Made by a program: the position numbers and the translations under genes. Below are positions 31,969 to 43,000 of a stretch of DNA of 64,000 nt, in pieces. Location of the stretch: NCBI GenBank assembly GCA_018806985.1, contig JADANN010000319.1, positions 434,001-498,000 of the forward strand, written 5' to 3'. Under the pieces are notes generated by a model. It searched no databases. It had not been told where the DNA came from and saw nothing but the letters and a program-made list of their open reading frames with translations. The DNA is from Angiostrongylus vasorum. Its lineage: Eukaryota > Nematoda > Chromadorea > Rhabditida > Metastrongylidae. Within the stretch, counting starts at the first letter, position 1. The number at the start of each line of letters is the position of its first letter.

Positions 31969-32124
31969 TTTTCGGAACTCGCACGTGCCACGTTTTTGCG
32001 TTTCTGCGTGATTGGAGCGAAACTTCGCAAAGGAGTGATTACGGATTTTGAAAGCTTCGTCCGTAAACATCCGAAACTTAATATCAACTTCATTATTGGG
32101 TTTTGCTGCCTAAAGAACGCTTGA
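31969..32124 (+). CDS. Candidate terminal exon
   Basis: A strong acceptor (TTTTTTAACCTTATCAG) is followed by 51 codons and TGA: FSELARATFLRFCVIGAKLR, KGVITDFESFVRKHPKLNIN, ending FIIGFCCLKNA. Composition is convincingly protein-like. A possible donor (GTAAAC) lies after VRK, so the true exon could be shorter. The family was not recognised. Confidence 0.45.
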   Translation, partial: FSELARATFLRFCVIGAKLRKGVITDFESFVRKHPKLNINFIIGFCCLKNA

Positions 32125-32300
32125 AAAAAATAGAGGTATTGCTAATACCCGTACTGCTTGTTGCTCACTGCTAATTAGCGCTTCAGCTCTAGCTTAGTTA
32201 CGGAGTCCATCTCGAATCGCATGCGAACTACAGGCGATGCTACGAAAGGATGAAAGGGTACAGTTGATGAGACACATGTGCCCAATTTTAACAGCGATCA

Positions 32301-32590
32301 GGGAGAACCATGCCTCCTAACATGGCAAGCCTTCAGTTTTTGTAGCACATTATTTTCCCTACTTTGATTCCTTTGATCTTCGTTTAACGGTGCTTCTATA
32401 GTTTCTTGATGTCGTGTTATCCGATTTACTCAGAAGACCTTCAAATCTTCTCCGTAAGGTTACTTTAATATATTGCACCTAGTAGAGTTGTAAAGCTACA
32501 TGTAGGAAAGGAAACAAAGGAATCAAAGTAGGGAAAATAATGTGCTACAAAAAGCTGAAGGCTTACCATGTTAGGAGGCATGGTTCCCCC
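32301..32590. repeat. Palindromic element, 75-bp arms
   Basis: 32301-32375 and 32515-32590 are near-perfect inverted copies (GGGAGAACCATGCCTCCTAA ... CTACTTTGATTCCTTTG), separated by about 139 bp. CTACATGTAG occurs beside each end of the right arm. It carries no coding capacity and is a MITE-like foldback. Confidence 0.85.
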
Positions 32591-33213
32591 TACATGTAGT
32601 CATCCTTATACTAAGCACAATGGTATTCCTTTGACGCGCACTTCTTCAGCCGAGTGAACTGCCTGTCTCCTTCTTCTTCGTTTCGTCGACATGCGCGTTG
32701 TATTCGTATTCCAATATCCAGTATTTGGCAACTTTGCAGGTTTAGTTTGAGGTATTTTATATTTCCATTTGCAGGATAGAGCTTTTCTCAGCCCACGCCC
32801 GCCAAAAGTTATATGTTGGATGTACTTTGATTATAAAAAGCTTAGGATAAGACAGAAAATGACTCGTGTAGAAGTCATACCAGCCACTTGAGTGCACGCG
32901 TATGATTGTATGGGATGCAGGTCGTCCATTATGCTTCAACAAATAAGGGCATGAGACAATCTTCTCCTACACATCGCAGTTCTGCGGACTGGAACACCGG
33001 AATTATATGTCACAGTAAATCTTTCAAATGAATAGTCGTGTGCACAGCACGTTTACTAATGAAATCTACGCATAAGTTAGACAAAAAAAGACGTTTCCTC
33101 TGTAAATATCAGCAGTACATCCAATCTTAATAAGTTGGACCTTTACTATTGAACCACATGGTAGCTTCATCCTTCTAAAATCAATTAGTTATTAAATGTT
33201 GTCCATAATAATA
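32591..33213. other. Mostly unassigned
   Basis: A 61-codon minus frame (32757-32942, ending WRAWAEKSSILQMEI) has protein-like parts but no splice context. Confidence 0.25.
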
Positions 33214-35303
33214 TCAGTCGGAATCCGAATAACAAGCGTAGTACGTAGCTTTTCCAGTTAGTTTCCATAATCGGCGTCGAAGCATCCTCTGATAGGCTTC
33301 TAGACCGAAAAACTCAGCCTCACACTGAAACACGCAAAATCAGATATCATGCATACTTTGACTGTGTGCTTTTCGCTTTTCGACTCGGAGAGATTGGAAT
33401 CACGAGTAGTTTTTTTTTATCGCATTGAAGTTACACAACTCACAACTAATTGTTGTAGTTGATACTTGTCGTCTGGTATGCCTGTGCGTCTGCCGTTACG
33501 GATAAACTGGAGAACCTATAACATAAAAGGCTAGCTATTAGTACATTACTAAGCCGACTTCCACGTAACCTCGGCACGAATAATTTATATATTTGTCGAG
33601 ATTGTTCACTTTAGACGAGGTCCTTATGCACGCTATATTTGGCTAACGTTTCGACGTGTTCGTCTTCTTTAGAGGCAGATTGGCCCGAGACGGCGGTCCA
33701 AAGTCGGTCGTCCTCGCGATGTGGATCTTCGTATTCATGTCGAGTCTAGTCGAGTGGAACACAACTCGGATGAAGTAACCTCACTCGGGGATTCCCTGCG
33801 GTTTTTTGAGTGGATGTCGACTGATGGTGACGTATTTTTTATGACGAAACTCGAACTATTAGTGTTTCTACTAGGAGTAAAGGTTAACAGTAGAGGAATA
33901 GAAAGAAGAATGTGGACAGTAGTTGTTGCCACAAGAAATTATAAACGATCATGGTGTTCTATGCCGAAAAAGACGTCTCAACTGATTTCTGGATAAGCAG
34001 ATATTAGCTGATGTTTCTTAGCCGGCAAAGTGGAATAGCTAGTCATTCCTGACAATATGACTGCATATTTGACGATGTTTCAAACTCTGTCAGATATTTC
34101 AAATTAACACATTAGCGACAATGTTCACTTTTCAATAGCTTCCAATGAATTTTTTCCTTCCTTTGCTTAGTGGTTATAGATGCGGCTTTATATGCGTATA
34201 GTCACTAGTTCAATCCGTCCCTAACCAACCGTGCTGCGCATCCTTTTGTGTTCCGCGAATTGGTACCAGAATTGTCAACAAAAAAACTCTCACATCCACG
34301 AAGAACGTCAAGTGCACGTGTTGAAGACTTGGAAACGTTCTTCAAGAGCTGGCCCAGAAATCTAGGGAGAATCAACACTACCAGCATTCAACGAAATTCA
34401 TGAGGAGGACGAAACGCTCAGGTAACAGCGGGATCAACGCGCAAAACCAAAGACGTTTCCGGTGATAGGCCGGCCATTCAACGGTTCAGGGAATAGGCAT
34501 TTATAGCTTCAGTACAAAGCATATAAACTATTTTTTTTTTGTTTTATATGACCCGTCTCCAAGTCACTCTGCGAATCCCAGCACTTCTCACATTCGATTT
34601 GTTTCTTCGTATCCGTTGCCCACGAAAATCTTCCAGCTTTGCGTGTGGCTTCGGTTGCTGCTTGAGGATTTTCATTTTATCTTGAATGTTGTGGAATGCT
34701 GGTCGAGCAATTCTCCTTGGAGTCGTGAGATAGCCGGGGGGGCATTCCCAATTTGATTGCGGAGTGTTTTTTCCCAGAGAAGTCCCGTACCAATTTCCGA
34801 ACCCCTGAGGGACGAGAGGCTTGGTTGGTCCGGAGCGGAATCGAACTAGAACCATGCTCGTGATTACGGGCATTACTACCACAATGCTATCCGCTCCCTT
34901 AATGGATAGATACAGATATAAATTTTCGATAGAAATATAGACGAAGAAAAATGCGTAGAAATGGAATGGAAAGCGATCCGACGATAAAAATGTTTGATAT
35001 AAAAAATATTAAGTATAGAAGTAAACGAAAGCGATATAAGTTATGGTACCAAATAACGTTTGCTATTCTAAAGTTATTTCAAACACCAATCTTTCCCCTG
35101 TGTCTAGTCATGTTTCTAGTACGGTAGGTTGTTTCTAGTGCGGGAAGGTTATAAATATGTTCATGAAAGTCTTTACATTAACGTTTTTCGCTTCATAGGA
35201 ATTCCACTCACTCGATAACCGCTTACCTCTCTGAACAGCACGCCGTCTCGATCGATATCCATACGATGCTTTACGTGGTTCGGGGATGAATCCCATTGAA
35301 AAG
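33214..35303 (-). CDS. KCTD-type BTB/T1 domain protein, C-terminal exons
   Basis: Three exons join in frame: 35227-35303 (acceptor CTTCTGTAG, donor GTAAGC), 33444-33515 (acceptor ATGTTATAG, donor GTGAGT) and 33214-33324 (acceptor GTGTTTCAG, stop TGA). They encode WDSSPNHVKHRMDIDRDGVL with FRE, then VLQFIRNGRRTGIPDDKYQL with QQLV, then CEAEFFGLEAYQRMLRRRLW and a short tail ending ACYSDSD. This is the second half of the potassium-channel-tetramerisation type BTB fold, where D.DG..F..VL.F.R.G....PDD....LL.EA.FF.L is diagnostic. KCTD proteins of this class often act as cullin-3 adaptors or receptor auxiliary subunits; which applies here is unknown. The exon for the beginning of the BTB domain was not found and should lie right of 35303. 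The 1.7-kb intron holds a PLE arm and two SINE-D copies. Confidence 0.8.
33540..33800 (-). mobile_element. PLE-derived arm, GACG type
   Basis: Has the inverted terminal stem-loop (CCGACTTCCACGTAACCTCG), then an antisense core at 33651-33683 (GGCTAACGTTTCGACGTG ...) and the arm sequence AGTCGAGTGGAACAC. The partner arm is missing. The 91-codon frame across 33721-33996 is a by-product of this arm. Confidence 0.65.
34156..34385 (+). repeat. SINE-D copy
   Basis: The tRNA-like head has TTAGTGGTTATAGATGCGG and CTAGTTCAATCCGTCC, then GAATTGGTACCAGAATTGTC and a body block TTCTTCAAGAGCTGGCCCAG. Confidence 0.55.
34560..34905 (-). repeat. SINE-D copy, head and body intact
   Basis: In sense the head folds like a tRNA: GGAGCGGATAGCATTGTGGT ... 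GTTCTAGTTCGATTCCGCTC, with A and B boxes. It is followed by the D body (GGAAGATTTTCGTGGGCAAC, GGATACGAAGAAAC). The 112-codon frame across it is explained by the repeat. Confidence 0.7.
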
Positions 35304-35635
35304 CTACAGAAGTACTGTATGAATGGGCCGAAAATAGTACTCTCCTTTCAAGCGTTTGAATGTGTGAAGTCGATTAGCTAACAAAATATGCTATATGGCA
35401 CTTTGGACGGAAGATAGGCATGAAAACACTTGACACTATTTTTTTTTACTACTTTGCATCGATTTTAATGCTCGGTACTATTGAATGCATCGATTTCGAT
35501 GCACAGTCTTTTCGATATTGTATATTGTAGTAAAGGACTTTAGAAAACCTTTAATAATACATTAATGGCTTCGCTACCATACATTTCGTTTATACCTAAT
35601 CGGAGAAAAGCTTTTTTGGAAAACTATACAATTTA

Positions 35636-35920
35636 AAGGACGCGTGTGGTATAGTGGGTGGATGTGCCCTGCAACACACACATGGGATCGACCCCCAGCC
35701 CCCCGTGGCTCACCAAGCATTCCATCCCTCCGGGATTGGCAAATTGGTACTAAACTTGTCTGGGACGAGAGCAGCACTGGCTCGATACATCGGTAGGCCA
35801 CCGCCAGTCATTGTAAAAGCCAGATATGCATTCAATCGCCTCTAGCGATACTTAATGAAGTCAAATGCATGGCGCATCCCTCAGGGATTGATCAACGCCG
35901 AGAGCTTTTATCCTTTATCC
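35636..35920 (+). repeat. SINE-A copy
   Basis: Full length: GGACGCGTGTGGTATAGTGG, GGGATCGACCCCCAGC, CGATACATCGGTAGGCCACC, GGGATTGATCAACGCCGAGA and a TTTATCC end. Confidence 0.9.
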
Positions 35921-36244
35921 TGTACATCGTTTACAAAAAAAATCGACAATTGAGGGAGGTTCTTTCGTTTTTTATAACTCCTTCGGTAATTTTTTTCTCA
36001 CTTATAACACAGTTCAAGGGAAGCAAAGAACTGTTGCGCATAAGTAAGGTAGAAAAATATTTTTGTTCCATCGCACTTCGCATCCTATGCATTGATTTAG
36101 ATGCGTGTCGTGCATTTCGAAGAATTTAGTGTACTTCGTTCTCGCTAAATCATCAAAAAGTATGCCTCATCGCAAATTTGTGGACATGAATCAGAATAAA
36201 AGAGAATAAAATAAAAGAATATAAATGAATGAAATTACGCTCAC

Positions 36245-36301
36245 CTTTATTCCCTCAGCTACTCGTATGACCCTCTCTCGAAAATACGTGCCGTTGGTTT
36301 C
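36245..36301 (-). CDS. Candidate 57-nt internal exon
   Basis: Acceptor CTTAAACCAG and donor AAG|GTGAGC flank ETNGTYFRERVIRVAEGIK (phase 0 to 0). It lies upstream of the KCTD exons on the same strand, but its phase does not fit a direct join and the peptide is not BTB-like. Low confidence. Confidence 0.3.
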
Positions 36302-36399
36302 CTGGTTTAAGAGAGTTTTCAATTGAACTGGATAGACCTAAATCTTCTTATCCTTTGCGAAGTTTCTTTTCCCGATTTCAGGGTTACTTCAAGAATAAA

Positions 36400-37390
36400 A
36401 GTAAGAAATATAACTTTAACGAAGCTGAGATATTTGCAAAACTCTGGACTGCAGGTGCCTATGGTGGGGAACGAAACGCGCTATTGTCATTTCCGGGGAG
36501 TAACGCGTTCACCACCACACCATACGGGCCCTTCGTTTCGCCTGTCTCTCAGCTAGTTCTATCGATCTTTTTCGCCATCAGCAATCACCCGTCAACGGGA
36601 TTGATCTGGGGAGCCCAAAATCGGCATTGAACCCAGTTAAGCTGAGGCTATAGTTATAATCACAATTTTAACCGTTTTACTTACTGCCCTACTCTTTTTT
36701 TGAAGGCAGGGTATGTTGCGAAATATAAGATATTTCTCTCAGCTTCGTTAAAGTTATATTTCGCTCTGCGTGAATGACCTCTTATGATTGGTTCCAAAAT
36801 CTCAACAACAGTTGTTTCAGATGGAGATGTGAAAGCACTCTCCAAACCTTCCTTTCATTTTTTCACGTGATTCCTCATGAGATATATCAGCAGAAGATCG
36901 TTTGCAGGAATGATCCTCATACTCGATATGGTCCATCTTGATTTATACGAGCACATAGCCTTCCTATCGAATCACTGCGCTTTCCATTAGAAGACCCACA
37001 AACCAGCCAGAAGTTTTATAAGCACAATATACCCTGCCATCAAAAAAGAGTAAGCAGTAAGTAAAAAGGTTAAAAATTGTGATTATAACTATAGCCTCAG
37101 CTTAACTGGCTTCAATGCCGATTTGGGCTCTCCAGATCAATCCCGTTGAGGGGGTGATTGCTGATGGCAAAAGATCGATAGAACTAGCTGAGAGACAGGC
37201 GAAACGAAGGGACCCGCATGGTGTGGTGGTGAACGCGTTACTCCCCAGAAAGGACAATAGCGCGTTCGTTCCCCACCATAGGCACCTGCGGTCCAGAGTT
37301 TTGCAAATATCTCAATTTCGTTGAAGTTATATTTCGCAATATACCCTGCCATCAAAAAAGAGTAAGCAGTAAGTAAAAAAGGTTAAAAAA
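36400..37390. repeat. SINE-B pair, opposite orientation, with repeated tail
   Basis: 36400-36715 is SINE-B on the minus strand and 37060-37345 SINE-B on the plus strand, 90% or more alike by eye, with about 300 bp between them. The tail block CATCAAAAAAGAGTAAGCAG stands both before (37040) and after (37350) the plus copy, as if it inserted into the tail of an earlier copy. Confidence 0.8.
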
Positions 37391-37995
37391 AGTGAGAAAT
37401 TTACACATTTCTTGATAATGAAGATACTGAGAAATTTCTGTACAAGTCCTGTCTCATTATTTATTGGGCATTTGATTAAGATATTGAACAAGTTCACCAG
37501 CGATTTTTTAAGATGTCAAGGTAAAATATAAGCAAAAAATCTTTAGAAGTGTTTAAATTATTCTTGACTTTATCGAAAATAGCGACCAGTGAGGACGTAC
37601 TGCTCCTCCAACGAACAAATTCACATAGCATCGATCCGATTTGAAGAGTATAAAATCCATCGAACCTCTCTACAAACGATCGGTGTGGAATTAATTGAGT
37701 AGATGACTTCCTGTAAGTTTTGAGTACTTTTCCATGGATTTGTTCTAGAACAAAAGGGCAGCGATCACAGCATGCAAATGGGTACGACAAGGAATACATT
37801 TTAAAATTTACTAACACTTTCGCTGCTGAGACGGTCGTTCGTCGATCGACGGCGATTTCTCGATCACTAGAGTACTTTAGGAGCTCACAACCTTATAGAT
37901 ATATAGAGAAGAAAAAATCTTTGCTGTATCGTACTAATCGTATATGTGACTTCTGTACAGTGTCCCTTCAAATTTAAATAAGTTTAGAATCAGTA
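37391..37995. other. Unassigned, one long minus ORF
   Basis: Minus 37494-37817 encodes 107 codons (LVNFKMYSLSYPFACCDRCP ... RWRSSTSSLVAIFDKVKNNL). It has no splice context or family match; it may be a gene or old element sequence. Confidence 0.25.
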
Positions 37996-38246
37996 AAGGC
38001 GCGTGTGGCGCAGTGATTGGAGGCGCCACTGCGACACACACGTGGAATCGATCCCCGCGCCCATGGCCCACTAAGCACTCCATCCCTCCGGGGTCGACAA
38101 ATTGGTAGGCTCTGATACATCGGTAGGCCACCGTGAGTCATTGCAAAGGCCAAATATGCATTCTATCACTTCCAACGGTGCTTAATGAAGTCGAATGTAT
38201 GGCACATCCCTCACGGACAGATCACGCCGAGGGATCTTTTTTGAAC
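37996..38246 (+). repeat. SINE-A with internal deletion
   Basis: The head is close to consensus (GCGTGTGGCGCAGTGATTGG, GGAATCGATCCCCGCGCC). About 30 bp between AAATTGGTA and GATACATCGGTAGG, present in other copies, are missing. Confidence 0.9.
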
Positions 38247-38590
38247 ATAGGTCAAGAGAGGAACTTTGCATGTGTCGTGACTACAACCAGGTCGTTTTTT
38301 TTGCAATATTAATATGGTAATTTAAGTGAGAGGTATGGCACAGAAAAACCTAGAGAAATAGCATGCATATTTGGCTTTGTACTAGTGAAAACACGTCAAT
38401 GCTGGAAAGTGAATGTCTGAGTAGTGATGGAGTTGATTGAGATAAAGACGTTCACCCCATTAGTTGCAGCTATGCAAACTGCTAGCATATAAAAGTGCCA
38501 CATGGTTTCTCATTGGAATTCTTACCTGAACGTGTGAATAACACTATTTCTTGAGTAATCGTGTAAGCCGCAGTACAATTCCTGTTGATA

Positions 38591-38855
38591 ATTCGATGGT
38601 TTTCTTCAATAAGCAAGCACGAGGCTGTTATTATAGAATTTATTAGGGTACAATAGCTGACGTTTCGGTAGTTTCGCCTTCTTCAGAGCCGTTTATTTGC
38701 TGTAAGTATTTCAGTCACTTGGTGGATAGCAGTCCCAGAGAGTAATATATGGGCGAGGACTAATAAATTCTGTAATAACAACCTCGTGTCTGCTTATTGA
38801 AGAAAACCATCGAATTATCAATCAATGCCGAGGTTAACAGAAAGCCGGTCTTGGG
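38591..38855 (+). mobile_element. 265-bp PLE-derived hairpin, perfect 14-bp TSD
   Basis: AATTCCTGTTGATA occurs at 38577-38590 and 38856-38869. Arms AATAAGCAAGCACGAGGCTG and the complement near 38780-38800 enclose one antisense core (38656-38686, CGTTTCGGTAGTTTCGCC). The element ends with the stem-loop ATGCCGAGGTTAACAGAAAG. The exact duplication makes it the youngest-looking insertion of its kind in the window. Confidence 0.85.
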
Positions 38856-39205
38856 AATTCCTGTTGATATGGTGTATTCCTGGTTGTGAAAGGTCGTCGT
38901 TATCCCGTGAAAACAGTGAGAAGATTACGAGATCGTTACCACAAGGGTTTGTGGAGAGGAATTTACCGCTTTCTGACAATAGACGCTCCCTTCTCAATGT
39001 AGATAACTTGGTTATAGGATGAAGCCTACAATTCAATACCTAAGGATAATTGCAGGAAACCACCACCGTCGGGGATATTTATTGTAAGAATAGACGAGGC
39101 GGAATTCATCAAGGTAAGAAAAGATGATTGGATGAAATACATGCTGTTAGATTGACTGCAAAGTAAATCTACATAGATGTTCAGAAACAATTCGACATTA
39201 TAGTT

Positions 39206-39509
39206 ATCGGGTAGCGCAGTGATTAGAGGTGCCTTCAATACGCACGTGACCTTTGGTTCGTTCGATCCCACGCCGCAGCTCACAAACAATTCCATTCCTC
39301 TGGGCTTGACAAATTGATGCCAGACTCGTCTAGGAAGGATAAGAGCTCTATGGGAAGGTCGTAGCACTGACTTGTTACATCACTAGGCCATTTCAGTCAT
39401 TGGATACACCAAATATGCATTCGTCCCGCCTCTAACGATGCATGATAGAAGTCAGATGCATGGCGGCCATCGGGAATTGATCAATGCAGAAAGCTCTATC
39501 CTTTTTATC
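39206..39509 (+). repeat. SINE-A copy, diverged
   Basis: Head GGTAGCGCAGTGATTAGAGG with GGTTCGTTCGATCCC; body includes TGCCAGACTCGTCTAGGAAG. An extra block of about 20 bp is present in the body. Confidence 0.8.
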
Positions 39510-40034
39510 TATGACAGCTGTAGTATGTGATGGAAAGGATAGAGTGAAACAAGTAATTAGATTTGCAGAATATGCCACGTTGAGTCGTGTAGATAAAAGA
39601 GATAGTGTAAACTAGACATCATTTCTACACGCAGCGCATGAGGTGGAATGATAATGGATCTCAGCACAGCTCCTGCTGAGAAATGCTGCTCATTCTGAGA
39701 GCTTTAATCGAATCGCTAAGAAATAATAGTCTCCATTGTTAATTGCGCACTCAATTATATCTCCATTCCCAATCTTCGGATAAAATTCTCCATTTTCAGT
39801 GGAATAGGAATAGTCCTTGAAGATTGGACTAAGGATACATTTTTATCCAAGTCGCATAACTGCATTATCGTGCAATAATGAAAAATTTTTCTCTGTTTCC
39901 TCAGTAGCAATGATTGGCCAAGATTTCATTTTTGCTAAGTATTTCGAGCCAGCCACCCATGAAGCTACGTGGCGCGTCTTCTGCTGAGAAACGGTTAGGC
40001 ACGCACTGAAAACAACCAAGTGCTTGCTGTTGTG

Positions 40035-43000
40035 TCACACTTGTGCATTCATGGGTGTGAACCACCCGTCTTCAAAAATTCGTTGCCCTTGATGGTTCAC
40101 TGCCGTCTCATATTGTTGCGAAGGAGATGTGGTGTCGAACTGCAATGCAAAAAGTTAGGTGTGGTCGCAAAAGTTTGTAATGAAATGCGTAGCAATTGGG
40201 CCAATAGCAGTATATTAAATGTGTCTTAAATGACCTCGCAATAGGAAGCAAAAATTTTTGCGTTATCATATCACTACTAGGAAAACACTAGTGGCTAAGC
40301 CTCTGGTTGCCGCCTCCGAGCTCATATAAGGCATGAAGTACCACTTGCCTGTTTTTTGGTTGCTCGATAGACCAGTCGACTGGCTTGGACTTGGGCACAT
40401 TGATAAACTCGTGCTGGAAAAATTTCATTGAATAAATGGAATCGATATTTTGTCGAATTAAGCTTTCATTTTGCTCTTAGTGGCAAATAGTTGCTTGGTG
40501 GTCCACGAGTTAGTGAGGTAATGGAGGCTAATCTTCGTAAAGGAATGGTGTTCGCATGATGATTCCTACCTCGAACAGGATCCTTTTGATGATTCCTACC
40601 TCGAACAGGATCCTTTTCAAAGCAGCATGACCTTATTATTTGGAAGGAATAGAGTGATGCGCATGTGGTAGTGGTGAGGGTGGTGGTCATTCTATGCGTT
40701 ATTGTCGAAATGGTGCGATCCAAAGGGAACATAGACGGTTAGTTCGACCATGGCAACAAAAATCCTGGTGAGAACAGATCACCTTGACCACACTGACGAC
40801 TGTCACGATAACGGAACCCATCACCTAAAAATTCGCTTGTGAAGAAATACGAAACCCATGTTGACTTGGATAGCGGAGACAACGAATCAAATGAAGAAAT
40901 GCTAGGGTCCAGACAATGCGTGAAACCACTCCATATAAAGAATTAAAAAATGACAGATTTAACAAATTGCGTACTTATACCTACCTATACTGTAAGTATA
41001 TACAACCTCTAGATACAACATTTAATGATGAAGAAAGCGAACTCGCATCTATCTCAATTTGCGCCTGTGTGTAAAGCCGGTGTAGCTTGTGTAAAGGTGT
41101 ATTACAGTCACGATAAAGCCACAGTTGAAAATTTAGCTTCTATATGATCGTAGTGGTGCTCGAAATCCAAGGATAAAGCCCTAAAAAAAGAAGAAAATTC
41201 ACAAAATCTTACTTGGCGAGACAACACAGTATATCCAAATCGGAAATGTGCTTTCAGAAGCGTGAATTAACAAAGAGATGGAGAACAGGACAGTACGGTT
41301 CTCAACGTTGATTTATCTCTCGGTAATATCACGTGCATTCTACTCCCTTTAGGATCGTAGAATCCAATGCATACTTGAGGGTGCTTAGTAGTACCAAATC
41401 AGTATTTTCTATCCTTTCCGGCTAGTTTGGTACTTTACAGTGTGTTTTGCTAGACCATGGCGCCATGTCATGCGTCTGTTTTATGCGTTTTACAGTAGTT
41501 TGCATTATGTCATGAGACCACATGCATAATAGAGCAGCACTAACAACTGCAAAGTGTATTCTCAAAACTCGGGAAATAATGGAATTTTGGATAGGCCATT
41601 AAACCGACCATGAAACTCTTTTCAACAGTCGACCCAAACAAGAAAAGAGATTTACGAGAAGATCGTAGGACTTTTCTAGCATTTCTGTGGAGTCACATTT
41701 TGGTTGAATCAAAGGAAGACGTGCTTACCTAATGCACGAAGTAAATTCGTGCCGTAATGTGCCAAAGACTACAAGTACGCCTTCACTGTCGTTCTGAACA
41801 AATCCGGACGAAGCGTCATAGAAAGTGGTCCTGAGCCAGAACGATGAACAGCATTCCGGAACTGTAATGCCAGTCATGCGATTATTGCTTAGATTCTAGA
41901 TGTTCGAAATACCAGACAAACACACAAATCAATGCTAAGCATAATTAGCACAATTGCAAGATCAAAGGAGAGTTTTCTGCGATCAGAGCTGTTCACTACG
42001 TAATAAATGTGTACATAGTTCCAATTCTAGCTAAAGCTTAAGGATAAAGCTCTCGGCGTTGATCAATCACTGAGGGACGCGCCATGCATTCGACTTCATT
42101 AACCATAGTTGGAGGTCAATGGATGCATATCTGGCGTTTATAGTGACCCGCAGTGGCCTACCGATTTATCGAGCCAGTGCTGCTCTCCTCCCAAGCAACT
42201 TTGGTAGCAATTTCACGACCCGGAGTGATGGAAGGTTTGGTGAGTCATGGACGCTGGGATCGATCCCATGTGAGTAAGGCAGGGTGCCTCCGACGACACG
42301 CCACAATTTTAGTTAGTATAGTTAAATAACTCCACGGTTATAATACATCTTGCAGAGCACCACACCATTCCGTAACGTCTAATGAAATGAACTGGACCGA
42401 AATTTAAATAAGTGGTCAAGACGAACTCATTTAGAAAAATTAATTAGGAAAACCCTGGAATAATTACGTGCATTATTTCAGCGCGCAAAATAATTCATTC
42501 CGCTTCTTATCCATGAGAATGGACATATAACTATTTCTGCTTAGCAAAAATGTGCAAACTCACTAAGGGAAGGAAACCCCTGGAACATCGGCATTTTACG
42601 TAAAGCAGCGCTGAAAATATTCCTTTGAGATCTATATTGTTTGGAATAAGTCGATGGAAAATCCTCAAACAATCAGAAGTATTTGACTGACGCTTTGCCA
42701 GAGTTGATATTCTGCCGAATCCCGCATCCATCACCTCATTGACCAGTGCTTTACCAGTGCGAACCTTTACAGTAATGGTTGAGACGAGATTTAGCAAAAG
42801 AAGATAACTCACTGAGAAACAGGTTAGTAAGACGAGAACAAAGTTAGCAATCCTTACTCTGTTCTGCAACTCATCAAGCAACGCCGAACCAGTTCTAGTC
42901 GCATCAGAACGAAATGATGGCATCGATCTGTTCTGAATATGCTAAAAATTTAGATCTCGTTGTCACAATGATTGATCAAACTTGGAAACAAAAATTCGGC

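Noticed and set aside
34544..34882. 112-codon minus-strand frame
   Set aside because: Covers the head and body of a SINE-D copy.
34770..34905. tRNA gene
   Set aside because: The A and B boxes and partial cloverleaf are present, but the sequence continues into the SINE-D body and recurs elsewhere; no functional tRNA gene is supported in the window.
42812..42857. 46-nt intron with good GTAAGG and TTTCTCAG borders
   Set aside because: Removing it creates an immediate in-frame stop and deletes the membrane anchor; the read-through frame joins the next exon in phase.
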